This document shows, in pieces, positions 63,853 through 64,000 of a DNA stretch of 64,000 nt. The stretch comes from Toxonevra muliebris (Eukaryota; Arthropoda; Insecta; Diptera; Pallopteridae). The DNA lies in contig OY829330.1 in the NCBI GenBank assembly GCA_963691655.1, forward strand, positions 1,674,001 to 1,738,000. The letters run 5' to 3'. Every line of letters begins with the position of its first letter. The first letter of the stretch is position 1. Both the position numbers and the translations under genes were made by a program. The notes below the pieces were generated by a model. It had not been told where the DNA came from and did no database searches. It saw only the letters and a program-made list of their open reading frames with translations.

Positions 63853-64000
63853 CTAAAAAAAAATGAAAAGAAATAATTCAATTAACTAGCTGGTCGTCTT
63901 TTTGCAGCGAAAACATTGGGGCTGACATAGCTCAAATCTGACCAATTTTGCGTAGAAGTCAATATATCAGAACCCACTTGAATAACAAAAGAAACTATCG

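Noticed and set aside
1..64000. CRISPR array or bacterial operons
   Set aside because: No regular spacer/repeat array and no bacterial gene structure; spliced genes and insect transposons exclude a prokaryotic source.

Overview
This window is animal nuclear DNA, and the best reading is a higher fly (Brachycera, Schizophora). The only host gene I can support is a minus-strand orthologue of Host cell factor (Hcf/HCF-1). It is split into exons with spliceosomal junctions, and its Kelch region reads very much like the fly protein. Everything else I could identify is transposable elements or their decay products, typical of a large, repeat-rich insect genome. A tephritid-like fly is plausible but not proven. 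Drosophila Hcf lies on Muller element F (chromosome 4), the ancestral dipteran X, so this locus may be X-linked; that is inference.

Hcf enters at the right edge. The first coding exon is 63592-63724 with a probable 5' UTR splice acceptor near 63853. Exons follow at 63349-63525, 62978-63287, 17341-17552, 17073-17261, 16855-17006, 11608-14247 and 10508-10686. Reading phases agree at every junction. About 1,330 residues are encoded: the Kelch propeller, a very long Ser/Thr/Gln/Val-rich central exon, and an acidic stretch with a Taspase1-type site. The C-terminal fibronectin-III exons are not here and should lie left of base 1.

Intron 3 (17553-62977, about 45 kb) is a transposon nest. In order it holds a hAT-like element with nested MITEs (18151-21024), an RTE LINE piece (21045-22135), a micro-hairpin array (22139-22355), a LINE 5'-end/poly(A) fragment (22556-22712), a long-TIR element split by a complete BEL/Pao element (BEL-A, 23320-32010), a complete Ty3/gypsy element (gypsy-A, 32667-37435), a LOA-like LINE on the minus strand (38520-42395), a second complete gypsy (gypsy-B, 43016-48778), a DD37E transposon (48783-49950), a second BEL/Pao (BEL-B, 50370-57592), a tandem repeat (57800-58150), a LOA-like LINE on the plus strand (58321-62060) and a tRNA-derived SINE. 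All four LTR elements have target-site duplications, and all four are antisense to Hcf. Left of the last visible exon (1-10507) are a Tc1 relic, a second SINE, LINE, piggyBac-like MITE, copia and mariner remnants, a CR1/Kiri-like LINE and an 800-bp inverted repeat.

The most interesting system is in the two BEL/Pao elements. Both carry an extra 3' gene downstream of pol. It encodes a second copy of the Gag zinc-binding module, then an Arg-rich tail (an RS domain in BEL-A) and a Leu-rich C-terminal helix. In both elements this gene sits directly behind a branch-site/pyrimidine-tract/AG splice acceptor, and both have a GTAAGT donor in the 5' leader. In BEL-B the leader exon has its own ATG, and splicing would join it in frame to the 3' gene. 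In BEL-A the leader exon is non-coding and the 3' gene has its own ATG five bases after the acceptor. This looks like a spliced subgenomic mRNA, formally similar to complex-retrovirus accessory genes.
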